DNA from: Anaeramoeba flamelloides | Lineage: Eukaryota; Metamonada; Anaeramoebidae | Reading direction: 5' to 3' | Assembly: GCA_027625915.1 (NCBI GenBank) | Contig: JANTQA010000033.1 | Coordinates: forward strand, 9,424,001-9,488,000 | DNA length: 64,000 nt | In this document: positions 44,916 to 58,400 of the stretch, piece by piece | Numbering within the stretch: the stretch's first letter is position 1 | How the letters are laid out: each line of letters opens with the position of its first letter | Position numbers and translations under genes: made by a program | The notes under the pieces: model-generated | Told to the model about the DNA's origin: nothing | Database searches by the model: none | What the model saw: only the letters and a program-made list of their open reading frames with translations

Positions 44916-45206
44916 TTGTGCAGACAAAATTCCTTTAACGACACTAACAATATGACAACTTTAAAAATTAGTAATAAAAATACTGAAGAAAAAGAAGAAC
45001 AGAAATCAAAAGAAGAAATACATTTAAAACTTTTGCAATCCTATTCCGAACTTGGAGACAATTTGTGTGTAACTCTCAAAGAAAACAACAAAAAGATTCT
45101 TGACTCCTTTTCCAATATTGGAAACATTCTACCTGACGAAATACCCCAGATCCAAATGCTTAAAAAACAATTACAAATCTTTGGAAACTTAAATCCTCAA
45201 GTTTGA
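44916..45206 (+). CDS. Exon of an unresolved plus-strand gene, coiled-coil-like
   Basis: Following the acceptor TTGTGCAG at 44930, about 90 codons encode a Glu/Lys-rich segment, then a helical region with SYSELGDNLCVTLKENNKK and LKKQLQIFGNLNPQ. The frame ends in TGA, but CAA-GTTTGA could instead be a donor. Open exon-like stretches also lie upstream (44641-44815, after ATCAG) and downstream (45771-45890). I could not join the three in phase, so the gene model is incomplete. No family recognised. Confidence 0.4.
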   Translation: MCRQNSFNDTNNMTTLKISNKNTEEKEEQKSKEEIHLKLLQSYSELGDNLCVTLKENNKKILDSFSNIGNILPDEIPQIQMLKKQLQIFGNLNPQV

Positions 45207-45770
45207 TATTTTCCTTTCAAAAAACAAAAAAATTTTGTCAAAAAGAAAAGAAAGCGAATAATTTTTTTCAAATAATTCTCTTTTAGCAACAAAACTTTTT
45301 TTTTTTTTTTTTTTTTTTTTCTTGTTTTGAATTACAAAAGCTTTAAATTGGATAGTTTTTTCTGTTTCCATTTTTAAGAATAAAATTTTTTCAAAAAGAA
45401 ATAAAAAAAAGGATCTTTAAAAAGATCAAATCAAAATGAAGAGAAAAAAAAAAATAGAATTATCTTTCTGAAAACAAAATGACAAAAGTAGTGCAAAAAT
45501 AAAAACACAACAGATCGTGCTTATTTTTCAAATTGGTTCAAATAAAGTCAAAAACTTTGCACCTTTCAACAGTTATTTTTTTCATAAAATTTGTGAATCA
45601 AAAATCAAAAATTTTTTTTGTTAAAAAACCCTTTTTCTTTGTTTTTTCATGTTGAATTTTTCCGACAAAAAAAGAAAAGGGTTGTTTCAAGTTGGCTAAC
45701 GAGTTGTTGGTATTCTCTAAAGGTTGTCAACAAAATAAATTTTTTTTTTCTTCTTCAAAAAAGACAAGTT

Positions 45771-45890
45771 TCAAAAAAAGCCAAATTAACAAAGTTTTCA
45801 AAAATGTTCATAAAACAAGCTTGTTCAATCCTTAAGGGATTAGCTTCTACCAAAGAGAAGTATAAAATTAAAGTGTGTAATCGAATTTAA
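45771..45890 (+). CDS. Candidate last exon of the same unresolved gene
   Basis: After TTCAAAAAAG the frame reads QVSKKAKLTKFSKM and IKQACSILKGLASTKEKYK and stops with TAA at 45888. It is Lys-rich and amphipathic. It lies 0.57 kb downstream of the exon at 44916-45206 on the same strand. Confidence 0.35.
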   Translation, partial: SKKAKLTKFSKMFIKQACSILKGLASTKEKYKIKVCNRI

Positions 45891-46839
45891 ATCATATTCG
45901 TTTTTTGTGGTTCAAATGTTCTAAAAATTCTTTAGTTAAGTAGTAATATTAGTTGATCTTATCAATTAAAAAAGATTCTTTTTATTCGAAAAAAAAATCC
46001 ACGAATTTTAGAAAAAACATTTGCATTTCGATAAGCCAAATTTAAAGGTTGAATTATCAATTGTCAATATTCTAAAAAGTTGTAAAAGATCTAACTTAAA
46101 TTTGTGTCAAAATGTCGATTAGTAGCTACAAAATGTAGATTAATAGCGAAACAATTCAATAATTAACAAAGAAATTTATTTTTCCCAAATTATTTTCAAA
46201 TATTGGAAATACATTGAAAACACAACTAGTTTTATAAAAAGGAAAACAAAATGATCTATTCTTTTGGGTTTTTATGTTGATTATTATTGAGTTAATCTTT
46301 GAAATTAATCAAATTAAAAAAATAGTTACTTTTGGAAGTTCTAAATCTAAATTATTAAATAACGGAATAGATTATTTTGAGTTTCAGTTTTTAGATTTGA
46401 AAAAGAAAAAAATTTTCAAAATAACACTTTTTTAATAGTGATCCTCAGTAAAAAATGTAATAATTTATGGTGCAATAATATTTATAATAGATTTTTTTAG
46501 AGTCACAGAAAAAATTTGAACCATAGGCCACTAATATGAATTACTTTCAATTACATCATACTTAAATTATCACTAATCTATCATGATACTAATCCCTTAA
46601 GTCACTTAACAGTTACCTTTTTAAACACTTTTTTCCAACAATAAATAAAATGAAATTTACATAATACTCTTAAAATCGGATTGTTCTTTTTCTGATTTTA
46701 TTCCAAAGTTCAAAAAAGAAAAGCTTAATTAAGTATCTAAAAATGTCATTTCTAATTAAACTCCATTTCACTCAAAGGAGCCCAGCCAAAAATGAAAAAT
46801 TCATTTTTTTTTTAAGAATCGACCAAACATCGGATTGTG
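45891..46839. other. Non-coding, nothing recognised
   Basis: AT-rich DNA. No exon, hairpin or tRNA-like signal seen. Confidence 0.4.
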
Positions 46840-47262
46840 CAAAAATAAGATAAATTATAAACTTCAGATGAAAGTTGAGATTCATAAAAGAAATATCTGA
46901 ACAAACTATATATCCGAAAAAAATAAAATTTTAAAAAAAATTTTGTGGACCTTTTCATTGTAAATTCTTGTGCAAAATTTCTCAATTTCATTGGAAAATT
47001 ATAATTGTTAAAAATAAGATTTTTTTTAAAGAATTTCGATATATAAAAGAAGATAAAAACTCTAAAAAAGAAATTAGAAATTCTTGGTTTTGAACATATA
47101 TCAAAAAATTTGAAATTTTCAAAAAAAGACAACGAATATATTAATTGGAAAGTAGAAAGTTTAAAACTGTAAGACGCGAATCTTAATCAAGTTAGATAAA
47201 ACTTAATAATAAATAGTTTTGGGTGGAAAGGCCAAGAATATTTAAAAAATATTAGGTATAAT
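46840..47262 (+). mobile_element. LINE 3'-end fragment
   Basis: The last 90 bp (AATAAATAGTTTTGGGTGGAAAGGCCAAGAATATTTAAA) match the 3' end of the LINE at 7370-7435 base for base with scattered changes. The SGRKGREYL-type coding end is recognisable in both. The upstream limit is uncertain. Palindrome cluster G starts about 20 bp downstream. Confidence 0.6.
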
Positions 47263-47284
47263 AACAATATAAACAAACATTCCT

Positions 47285-47935
47285 GTCGTAGAGTGCCATG
47301 GAGCGCCTATGTTTTCTTGAGGTTTTCTGTTTTATTTGTTAAGTGTTCTAGGTTTTTTTACTTTAGAAATAAACCGAAAATTTATTAAAATTTTCGGTTT
47401 ATTTCTAAAGTAAAAAAAACCTAACGAAAATCTATTGATTTTCCAAATAAATAGAAAACTCAAGAAAACCTAACGGCGGTTTTCAAGTGCCTAGTTTTTT
47501 TTAATTAAAGAAATAAACAGAAAATTTTTGAATTTTCTTTTTAAACAGAAATAAAAAAAAACCGTCGTTATGTTTTCTTGAGTTTGTTGTTTATTTGTAG
47601 AATAAATAGATTTTCGTTAAGTTTTTTTGAATTTTTCATTTTATTTGTGCAGTTTTCTTGAGGTTTTATGTTTTATTTGTAGAGTGCCTAGCACTTTTCT
47701 TGAGATTTTCTGTTTTATTTGTTAAGTGTTCTAGGTTTTTATTTCTAAAATTGAAAGAAAAACCTAAAGGAGCTTTTCCAGAATTCTAAAGAGTAGAGAA
47801 AAGCAAAGATTTTACTCAATTCTTTCTAATTTCCTGTTTGCTGTTATGTTTTTTTTAATTTGAGAAATAAACTGAAAATTTATTTAATTTTTGGTTTATA
47901 TCTCAAATTAAAAAAAACCTAGACACAACAAGACA
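47285..47935. repeat. Palindrome cluster G (largest)
   Basis: It starts CCTGTCGTAGAGTGCCATGG. It contains a hairpin with perfect 36-bp inner arms (GGTTTTTTTACTTTAGAAAT... , loop about 47388), several copies of GAGGTTTTCTGTTTTATTTG, a P2-like hairpin at 47495-47575, a P1 at 47769-47835 and a P2 at 47850-47925 ending CCTAGACACAACAAGAC. Confidence 0.8.
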
Positions 47936-48339
47936 TGAGGTGTAATTAGAGATTTTTTTCTCCTAGCTATAATCTATGCAAGATTATAACTTATAGGTTA
48001 TAATCTTTTCCTTTAAAAAATGAAAAGAAAAAAGTTTATTTCAAGAACAAAGACAATAAAAAGAGAAAGAAGAGAAAGAAAGAAAAGTGATTACAATAAA
48101 AAAAAAAAAAGAAGGAAAAGCTAAATTAAAAAGTTTTCTTTTAACTCAAGTTTTGATGGGATGATGGTTATTTCCTTTCAAATTTTTTTTCTTGAATCGT
48201 CATCATACTTTATTTTATTAAAGAAATCAGAATATTTTACCAAATATAGATCAAATGAAATGTGTTACTTTATTAAGTTTTAAATTAGAACTTTTTAAAT
48301 AGATTATATCTATAAAACACTGGCTTTTAAGAATAAGAA

Positions 48340-48597
48340 TTGGTTTTTGAATTTTTCTTTTTAGTTGGATTACTTTTTTTTTGTTTTATTTTTTTTTTTT
48401 ACAAGTTTTACAAATCTTGTTTTCGTAAAATACTAGTACAAGACACTGAATCGACAGTAAAAACCCAGTTAAAGTACCGACTCGGTATATTGTACGGAAA
48501 GTTCTTTTCAGTTCACCCCAGTAGATTTCAAATTGCTTTATTTGGCTTCAATTGTTTCATTTTGGTACAATTCCAGCTCAATTTGTTTAAGATATAA
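48340..48597 (+). other. Possible small membrane-protein exon
   Basis: An 85-codon open stretch has a hydrophobic segment (FFFLVGLLFFCFIFFF) followed by a Lys-rich turn and QDTESTVKTQLKYRLGIL, ending 25 bp before the RasGAP start. The hydrophobic part comes from T tracts and may be intronic. After TACTAG (48430) the remaining 54 codons could be a real exon. Not assigned. Confidence 0.2.
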
Positions 48598-48622
48598 TCA
48601 GAAATAAGTTAAAGATCTAATC

Positions 48623-51600
48623 ATGAACAAGTCTACCAATTCGTATAATGATTTTTTATTCCTTTTACCTCCCCCAAAAAAAAAACACCTAAAAAACAAA
48701 AAGAGAAGGAACCCAAAGAACTAAAAAAACTTAAAAAAGAAAATTCGGAAAAAGTAAAAAGTATAAAAAATTAAAAAACATTCATTTCTGAAAGTTTAAT
48801 AAAATCCTTTTCTCCATTTCAAAATAACTAAAATATAATTTAAAAAATAAAAAATTTTTTTTTTTTAATATCAAAAAAATTCTTTTTATTTTAAACTAAT
48901 AGAAGCAATTTGATTACGTTTCATGCAATACAGTTTTAACAAAAACATTTTTTACAATATTAACCTCATATGGGATAACCAATGTAGAAAGCACATTAAA
49001 AAAGCAAATAAAGCAGTTACTTGGGGAAGTTGGGGTTCGTGATGAAAGGCAGATGGGTGAATTTCAAAAAGGCATTTTAGAAATTTTAAAAACAAACAAT
49101 ATTGTAACAGATCCAACAAGTGATCTATACCAGTCAATTATAGCATTAATCGATCAATATTTTTTTTCAACCACATATAAATCAAGTCTTACAGATAAAA
49201 TTGCAAGTAAATTAGTTGAACATAAGGTTTTAAATATTTCTATCAGTGATAATAAATTTGAAATTGTACAATCAATCATTTATAACTCCTTGGACAGATA
49301 CTTTCCAGGTGTAATAAACCTCTCGAAAGCAAAAGAAGGTTTAACAACTTTAATAAAAATGGCTAAATTGGAAAATGAAATTACCGTAAATGATTCTACA
49401 TTTTTTTTTTTTATCTCACTATTTTATCTAACATCATGATTTGATAAAAATAATCATGGTTTTCATCAACATAATCTCGATTTGTAAAAATATTGCGGTT
49501 TCATCAAAATAATCACATTTTTGAAACTTTTTTGTGAATTGGAAAAAGATATTGTTAAATCCTCTATTTTTGAAAAAAATATTGAAAGTCAAAAATTCCT
49601 GAAAAAAAGTTTGTTGTTACAAATCAAAAAAATAATAGAAATCTTTTTTTAATTGTACAGTTGTATTCAAAGCTCTCATTTTCCAATTTTTTTCTACTTA
49701 TTTTTTTAACTTGATTTAAAAACAAAATCAAAAAAATGGGACTATTTTAAGATTTCAAAATAGAAATTCAAAACAAATAATTACACCAAAATTTAAAGCA
49801 AATTAAACTTTCAAAATTTTAATTTTTAATTGTAAAACTTTGTGAAATTCATCCTTTTTTGGATTCAGTATTGTTATGATTGTTCTATGTGTGTAAAATT
49901 AGGATTAAGAGTTTAAAAAATTATTATTATTTTTGTTTGAGTAATTTTATTTCCAGGAATTTTTATTGACCAATGAAAAATAAGTAGAAGATTAATATTT
50001 GAAAAATGTAAAATTTTACTACCATTTTTTTTGATTTGAATCTTTTATTTTGATCTTCTGTAAATAAAAATGTTTGAATTGCTTCAAATACTAATAAAAA
50101 AAAAAAAAAAAAAAATTATCTCAATTCTAAAGTATGTTATATTGACGTGTTTTAAATGTTGAAAATGTAATGAAATTTTGATCCAAACTGATCAAAATAT
50201 TAATAACATCCTATTAAAATGTTTAAAAAAATGAACAAATTTATAAATTTTTTTTTTTTTTTATCAAAGGAGTTTTAAAGTTTTGCAACATGTTATACAG
50301 CCTTTTTCTAAAATATAAAACATGTTATTATATATATTATAAATTTTTGGTATATATTTAACAAATAATATCATAAATAAAAAATTCATAATACATCTTG
50401 TTAAAATTGTTCTCTATGAAAAACTATGCCATAAAACCTGTTTTATTTGTAAAATAGCTATTAAAAACATTTTTTTTAAACGAATTGGAATTAAATATTT
50501 TTTTATTTATTTTTATTTTAAAGAGTTTTTTTTGAATACAAAAATGGATACTAATTAATTAATAAATAAATATATCAAATATAAATAAATAAATAAATAA
50601 ATAAATTAATCAATAAATAAATGGGTGCAACCTCAAAAAGGAAGAAATCATTGATGATATACTTCATGCAACTCGAACAGAATCTTTTGGCAAAACGGTA
50701 TATTTTATCATTGATCGGCGATTTGGACATGGATTTTATGATGACATTTCCAACTTTTTTGAAAATACAAATAAAGGGAAAAAATTACAACCATTATATC
50801 ACGAAATTATTCTACCCAAATGTGAAAAGGCATTAGGGGAATATATGAATCGGGAGGATTCTGATAATTTGGTATTTTCTGTTGAAAGTGGAATTTGTAA
50901 AGTCGGAGCAAATGAATATTCAAGAACTTTATTGAGTTTATTTGATTCTCTTGGTTTAATTATCCCTTTTTTCCAAATTTCAATTATTCAAGAAGTGTTT
51001 AAAAACCCTTCGCCAGGATCACTTTTCCGATCAAATGATGTCATCACAAAGGTCTTGCATCACTATGTCAAATTAGTTGGTGATGAATATTTAAAAAAAA
51101 ACGTATCGCCAATTCTGCAGGATATTATCAATGAACAATTAAGCTTTGAAATCGATCCTTATGGAATCGCAGAAAATGAAGATCTTGAGAGCAATTTATC
51201 TGCCTTCCGTACATATTTCCATTTATTGCTAGATAGCATTTTCAATTCGATCGATGATATACCAGAGGAAATCAAAGTAATAGCCTTCTATTATGCAGAA
51301 ATCACTGCGAGCAAATACCCAAATGCTGTCTTGGCAACAGTTGGTGGGTTCATCTTTTTAAGGTGGATTTGCCCCAATATAGTTGCCCCAGTTAAAAATG
51401 GCATTTGCACAGGAACAGTGGAATCAAATACACGCAGAAGCTTGATGCTTTTATCATCCGCTGTACAGGCACTTTCAAATGGAATCAAATTTGGCGAAAT
51501 GCGAGAATATATGGCTCCTATTAATGAAGATATCGAATCACGTTTAACCGCAAGAGTGCAATTCCTTGAAAACATTTCTAATGTAAAAGGCGTGAATGTC

Positions 51601-51972
51601 CAATCACTATTTAAACCCTATTCGCAATCCTTTAAAACCAAATGTACCAAGGAAGTGAAGAATATTTATGTTCACGAATTTTTTAGAGCAACTCTCGAGG
51701 AACAAATCGATTCTTCCACATTTGCAGTCAATTTATTAACAGATATTAGAGAATATTCTAATTTCGTTCCTTCGCAAACTGGGCTGCCATTTTATACAAA
51801 TGTTTATCATAGATTAGAAGAAATGTCATCAGTTGTGAATAATTTGACAAAATTAATTACTCAAATAGATTTCATAACAAAAAAAATTTCCAAAGACAAA
51901 GAAAATACTCAATCCAATACGCCCAAAAATAAAAAAAGGAAATTCTTTGGAAAAAGAACAAAAAAAAAATAA
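48623..51972 (+). CDS. RasGAP-domain protein, three exons, apparent one-base slip in exon 1
   Basis: Exons 48903-49385 and 50641-51972 join in phase 0 across a 1255-nt intron with a GTAAAT donor. A first exon 48623-48753 begins MNKSTNSYNDFLFL and would continue as a Lys-rich stretch ending NSEK before a GTAAAA donor. Its frame is off by one at a C5A10 homopolymer (about 48676-48690), so the sequence there is either in error or broken. The second exon is a helical N domain with no family I know. The RasGAP domain occupies about 50920-51560: the arginine-finger segment LFRSNDVITKVL, EIDP, and FLRWICPNIVAP, the hallmark FLRf-x-nPAi motif. The C terminus is Lys-rich. RasGAPs speed GTP hydrolysis on Ras. 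The finger Arg and the FLR motif are present, so it should be active. Confidence 0.85.
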
Positions 51973-54900
51973 CAACATTTTTTTTTTTTTTATTTTAGCA
52001 AACACCTGATTCAAATATTTTGTAATTTATCTCCTAAATAAGCAATACTCTTGTTATGAAATATTTAGCAGGCCAAACAATAATAGAGGTCATTTTTAAA
52101 ACAATTGTTTTTATTTTTCATTTACATTATGACTGTCATTTTCCAATTAATAAATAAAAATTTTTATTACATGTTTCGAAAAATGCTGTACTAGTTATAA
52201 GTTGAAAGCACACCACAAGATCTTTTCAAAAATCAATTAAAAACAAAAATTGAAACAGTAATTTGACTCTTTCTTGCTAAATATTGAACTGTGTGATAAA
52301 ATTGAATTTTTTTTCAATTGGAATTTAACAGTGTTTTTTATGAATGATGACCATCTTTTTTAAGTAAAATATTTTTCAATTTAAAATAAAAAAAATTTTT
52401 TTTTAAAATTTTATTTTTTATTTTATTTTATTTTTTTTTGATTTATTTGATTATATTTGGTAGATTCGTTTGATAATTATTAGGATATTCATTGATTTAA
52501 ATAAGTCGTTTTACTTTGTATTTTGATTTTTTTTTTTTTTTTTTTTTGTAAATTAACCTGGCGAACACATAATTCATCTTATTTACTTTTCTTTTTTTTT
52601 TACAAAAATCAACATTAAGCGATCAGACTTTATAAGCAATATACCAAAATTTTAAAATTGGTTATTGGTATTATTCTGTACTTGAAAATTTTGTTGAGAT
52701 GTGAAGTTTCAAAAATTCTGATCTCTACAAATAAACCCAGAAAAGAAAATTTTTTCAAGTGAGATCAACTTTTATTTTCAAATTTTTTTCAGAAAAAGAA
52801 AACATTTAAATTGATTTTAATTCTAACAATATAATTAGTTTTTACCTATTTTTTGCCATTTTGATCATTAATATACTTTAAATTGTTTTTGTTGCAATAA
52901 ATATTAATAAAAGAATTTATTTTCTTTATTAGGATAATTCTTTTTGTTAACCAAAAAAAATTTAAATTTATTCAACCTATTTAAAAAAATATTTTTCTTA
53001 TTTAAATATTAATAATTTAAATCCTTCAATTATATAGGTAAGTGAAATATTTACCAAAAAATTGTGTTTTTATTTTAATTTGAAATTTTTTTTTTTCAAC
53101 TAAAAATTTTCTTAAAGATATTTGGGAATAAGGTAATTTTATCTGTAAAATTCAAAATCAGTTTTTTATGACAAAAATGATTTAAATTGTGATACCAGTT
53201 CTTTTGAATAAGACCAAACAATTTGTTAAAAAAATTTATCTTTACTTTTGTAATTTTATTTTGATTTTTTGAAAACAAGAAAACAACTTTTTTAAAACCC
53301 ATAAAGAATCAAAAAAATTTAGTTAATAAATCTCCATTTCAAAGATAAATGTTTATAAATTGGGTTCAAATTTGCATTGTGTTCATTACTTGTGCCTCAA
53401 GTGGTTTTTATTATGATTAGAATTCGGATAGTATTCATTAAAATTAAGAACAATTTGTATTTTTTTTTTCAAAATAAAGATTTTCCAACATAAAACAAAA
53501 AAGTTTACTACATCCATTTTCAATTATTAAAATAATTGTGATTAAATTAGTAGTTTATCTTTGTTAATAATATATTGAGGACATAAATAAATTTTTGTTT
53601 TTTTTTTTAAGGAATAGACTAAAATTAATAAATTATTTACTAATATATTTAGCTAATCTATTTCAGAAGTCGAAACACTAATTAAAAATTTTTTTTTCAA
53701 GATCTCACGAAGATTTCATTATATTTATCAAAAACATTATTTCTGTATTTAATTTGTATTAAGTTACTTTTTATTTGTTTCCAAATTTGACTTTTTTAAG
53801 TTGTTTGGGTTACTTCACTTTTTTTTTTTTTTTTTTCAGTATTTAAGGGGGGTTAACAGTAATAAAAATTAATTTTAAGAATTTTGAAGCTTGTTCATGA
53901 TCTGACCTTAAACAAACTAACTTGTTTCTGATTATATCTTTAGCAAATTGTACTTATCCCTGGTTAGATATCAACAAACGGATAAAAAACTATTTCCAAT
54001 TAATATGAAAAGCTTCAAACTCAAGCCAATGGATCAGTTATTAAACAGACTAGAATTGAACAAATTGGACTGAATCAATTTCCAGATGCTATCTTTTTAG
54101 TTGGTAATTGAGATTAGTTAAAATTGATGGATAGATGTTATGTACTGGGAATTTGCTATTCAAGATTTGCAAAACTTGGAAAAAAAAAAAAAAAAAAACA
54201 TATAAAAATACGATAAAAAAAAAAATCAAACCAACAAAAGGGAAGGCAACTCAAAAGAAAGGATCGAAAACTTATTATTATTCTTATATCTAATATCTTT
54301 ATATAGATACCTATCTCTAAATCCGAACTTGTAACCTGATAAAGTAAACAATTTCATTTAATCTTTATTTGTTCAAATATTTTGACCTACTTATTAAAAA
54401 TAATAAAATCTATGATTTTATATGTTAAATTACTTTTTGAAATTTTTTCTTTTGGGGAAACATTCAAATATTTCCACATTCATTCTACCTAATAAATAAA
54501 TAAATATTTCCCCAATCACCTTTGAAAAAATATATATCACTTTTCAAAATATGATAATCCATTTTCCAGATCTTAATCACTTTGAAATCACTAACAAATA
54601 TTGAACCACTCAAGAATTCATGTCTGTTTTCACAACCCTAAAAACCACTCAACATATTCATCCTTCAGATTAATTCTTTTTGTTTTGAAGTCCTGAATTT
54701 TTATTGTCCATTTAACTTCACCAAAAAAGAAAAAACGAAAAGTTTGTGAAAAAATGTTTTTAAAAAAAAATTTCATTGAACTTTTTCAATTTACATACCC
54801 TGATGAGTGAATTAAAACCAATTTAAAAATTCATTCTAATATTAGAGTTGTTTTAAAAAGGAGTATACTCAGCAATTTCACTGGTAGTAAAATTTATAGA

Positions 54901-55412
54901 AAAATAGTTAAAAATCTCTTTAATAATTTTTCCCAACAAATGTTATAAAAGTGTTGTTCAAACTGTTTTACTTGCTCTTTCAGATGATTGATTAGCACAT
55001 TTTTAAACTTTTTGTTTTTAAATTTTTAAAAGAGCTGTATCTTTTCAAGTTATTTTTAAATAAAGAATTTCTATATTCAAAAAAAAAAAATCCAAAATGA
55101 TTTTTAGATTAGAAGATCTTTAGAAAATAATTAGTATTTCATACAAACGTTTACCTTCTGGGCTTCTAAATTCAATTGAAATGTTTATCTATTGAAGAAA
55201 AATAAAAAGTATAAAATTTTCAAAAAATTGAAGAAAAATATTTTTTTTAAATTTACCTAATTATCTTTCTTTAATCTCTTTTGACAAAAAAATAAAAAAA
55301 TTTAATATATAATTTTTAAATTTTTTTGAAAAGTTAATAAAATGAAAATTAATAACGAAACATCTCTGTAAATAATAAAAATATTTTTTATGGATTGTAG
55401 AAGAAGGAATCA
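51973..55412. other. Gene-poor 3.4 kb
   Basis: No firm gene. An open stretch at 53944-54073 (plus), after the acceptor TCTTTAG, encodes 42 codons with LYLSLVRYQQTDKKLFPIN and LKPMDQLLNRLELNKLD before TGA. It could be a lone terminal exon, at low confidence. A neighbouring frame is also open there, which weakens the case. Confidence 0.35.
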
Positions 55413-58400
55413 TTAGTGTGATAAGTCATTTAACTCTTTCCCAGAATTTGATATTTCTAATTCATCATCAAGGCTTCCATCTAACTCTTTTCCATCATTT
55501 ACTAAATTTAATTCAGTTTCGGATTGGCTCTCGTTTAAATTATTCTTTTTATTTTTCATTCCGATTTGGCTTTTTTTTCTCTGTTCAAAATAATACATTA
55601 TATTAAAGATATTAATATATTTATATTTGTTTTTTTATTTATTTAGATTTGTTTTTTTATTTATTTGTTTTTTGTTTTTTTGTTTATTTGTTTATTGTTT
55701 TTTTTTTTTTTAATTATGAAAAAAATTAAATAATTTTTGAATGAATGGAATCATAATTGGAATTTTGTAAAACTTACGGAAAAGGGATCATAATTTGGTC
55801 GAACAATCTTGAAATAATATAAAATAATGAAAACTATGATAATATATAAAATTGCTAAAGCTAAATATCCAGCTGATAAGAAATTAAATTCTGGGAGTAT
55901 ATATTTACAAATTTTATCTTCAGGTATCATATTCTCAAGATCTTTATGTTCAACGTAATATTCTATTTGATCAAGAATATCATAACAAGTAGTAATATCG
56001 TCAAGTAAAGTCTCAATTTTTTCTTTACATTCAATGTCATCACCGCAATATTTTGATATATTAGCTCTACATTCAGTATAGTTCTCCTTTGTATATACAT
56101 CAGGTTTCGTGATTAATGTTAAATTATAAAAATCATAAAAGATTTCATTGTTAATGTTATTGTTTCCTGCACTTAGTGAGGTGTTTGTAAAGCTACTTAA
56201 GAAATAATCAAAATTTTCTGTAATTCAAAAAGAAAAAAAAAAAAGTTAATAATTATTTTAAAAAATATAGAAAAATAAAAATAAAAATTAGTAATAGTTA
56301 TAAAATTTTGGTTTTTATTTTTATTTGTATTGTAAAAAAAATTGAATTTTTAGTTATTCTGATTTATCCATAATTTTTTTTTAATTTTTGAAATATAAAG
56401 TTAATATTTTGAAATGTTCTGATTATTTCCTTTTTCTTCTCTCACTACTCTTCTTTTTCTTGTTTTTTTCCTTCTTCTCTTTATATATATGTTTCTTTAT
56501 CTAAAAGTCATTTACAGACCTTAAAGAGTTTAATTTCTCATTTAAAAGTTATTTAACAGTTGAAAACCCCCTTTTTTTGTTTCTATGGATTAATTTCTTG
56601 AATAATTTGATTTTTAATCTCATTAAAAATTGATTCATATCACTTTTTTTTTTTTTGAACTAAAAATACTTTTTATTGATTTTTTCTAAAAGGAAATAGA
56701 GGAAGTTGAATTTTCTTTAAATAAAATCAATGAATCAATCAATGTGTTGATTATTTCTTAAATTCAAAAAAAAAAAAAAAATGTTCTTATCTTTTCTTGA
56801 GTTGTCTCTCTATTTGAAAAATAAATAGGTTTTCAAAATAAACAGAAAATCAGGAGAAAAGTTTAGTTAGGTTTTTCAAGGTTTAAATTTGTTTAAGGGG
56901 GGTGATTACATTTTAACAATTTTGAGTTTCTGAGTTTATACAAAATCAAATAATTAAAATAATTTCTTTAACTAAATATTTTATTATTTGAATAAACGGG
57001 GGGGGGGGGGTACTCGAATATATCCTAGTATAATATATTTACTTATCAATTAAAAAAAATTGGAATCAAAAAAATGGAAAAATTGATCAATAAAAAATAA
57101 ATAAAAATTATTTATTTCTTGATTTTATTTGTTATATTCAAGACAATAACCTATTCTTTACTCAATTTTATTTTTAATTCTTTAATGGAAAAACTTTTTT
57201 TCCTCAGTTGTTTTTGAGAAAAACAAATTACTTTTTATTTCTAAAGAATTTTCCATGATGAATTTTAATTCCAATTTATATTAAATTGATCTAAATTCAG
57301 CATTGAGTTCAGAAAAATTGATATTTTTTTCAATTTTTGTTCAGAAATAAAGATTTATTGGGTGTATTTGGTTGATTTGATAATTATTTATTTCTCATTA
57401 AAATTAAAAACTTATAATTATGAATTTTGCGTTCAATTTTTTAACCATATTTTCTTTTTTTTTGAGTTTGACCTTATGTAACTTATTTTTGATTTCAAGA
57501 ATTCAGCCCCTTTATTTTAATTTTTGAAACGTGTTTCTTTGTTTCTACTTGGTTTGATAAGAATAATTGAAAAAATAATTGAAAATAAATTTGTAAAAGA
57601 GGGTTTTCTTGAAATGAAATAATATATAGAAATTGTGGGAGAAATTCAGGTAATAAATTGTTTGCAATCATCCAAAAAAAGAAGATAAAGAAAACAAATC
57701 TTCAAAAATATACTTTGGTTAAAAAAATTTTTTTTTCAATCATGATTTGATAAATTTATTTTAAACGTTAATCTTTCTCGTTTGGTTATTCAAAAAGAAA
57801 ATATTTGTTTAAAAGACACACTTATAATATTTATTATATTGGTATACTCTTGATTAATTTCAATCACCCATCTGGCATATTTATTAATTAAAAACTCAAT
57901 TTACAATCAGTTCCACTTTTAAGACACAAACTTTCAACGAAATATAAGGAACAAAAAATCTCAAATTAAAGCACATTTTTTGGAATTTTTTTGTAGCAAA
58001 TTATTTTACTTGAATTTGAAATTTGTACCTTAATTTGAGATTTTTTTGTGCCTTAAATTCGGTTTAAAGTTTGTGACTTAAAAGTGGAACTAACTGTATT
58101 AAAAGTGAAAAAAAATCTCAAAAAATTGAAAATTTAAAGATTCAACTCTGGTTTACTTTATTTTTTTTCACAAATAGAGCAGCGAACGGTATTTTGGTTT
58201 CAAAGTTCAATATCTTATGGATAAAAAACATTTTTTTTCAGTAAGGTTGTGGTAATTAAAATTTTAAAAAATGGGAAAGATACCTACTTTCTTAATTAAG
58301 TCTTTGGTTTAATTCAATAGAATTAAATAAAGAGCTGATTTGTTTTTTTTTTTTATTTTTTGAATTATTGTATTGATTTATTGATAAATCTATCAATTCT

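Noticed and set aside
46812-47132. 106-codon minus-strand frame rich in Phe
   Set aside because: Antisense to the LINE 3' fragment; Phe comes from T tracts.
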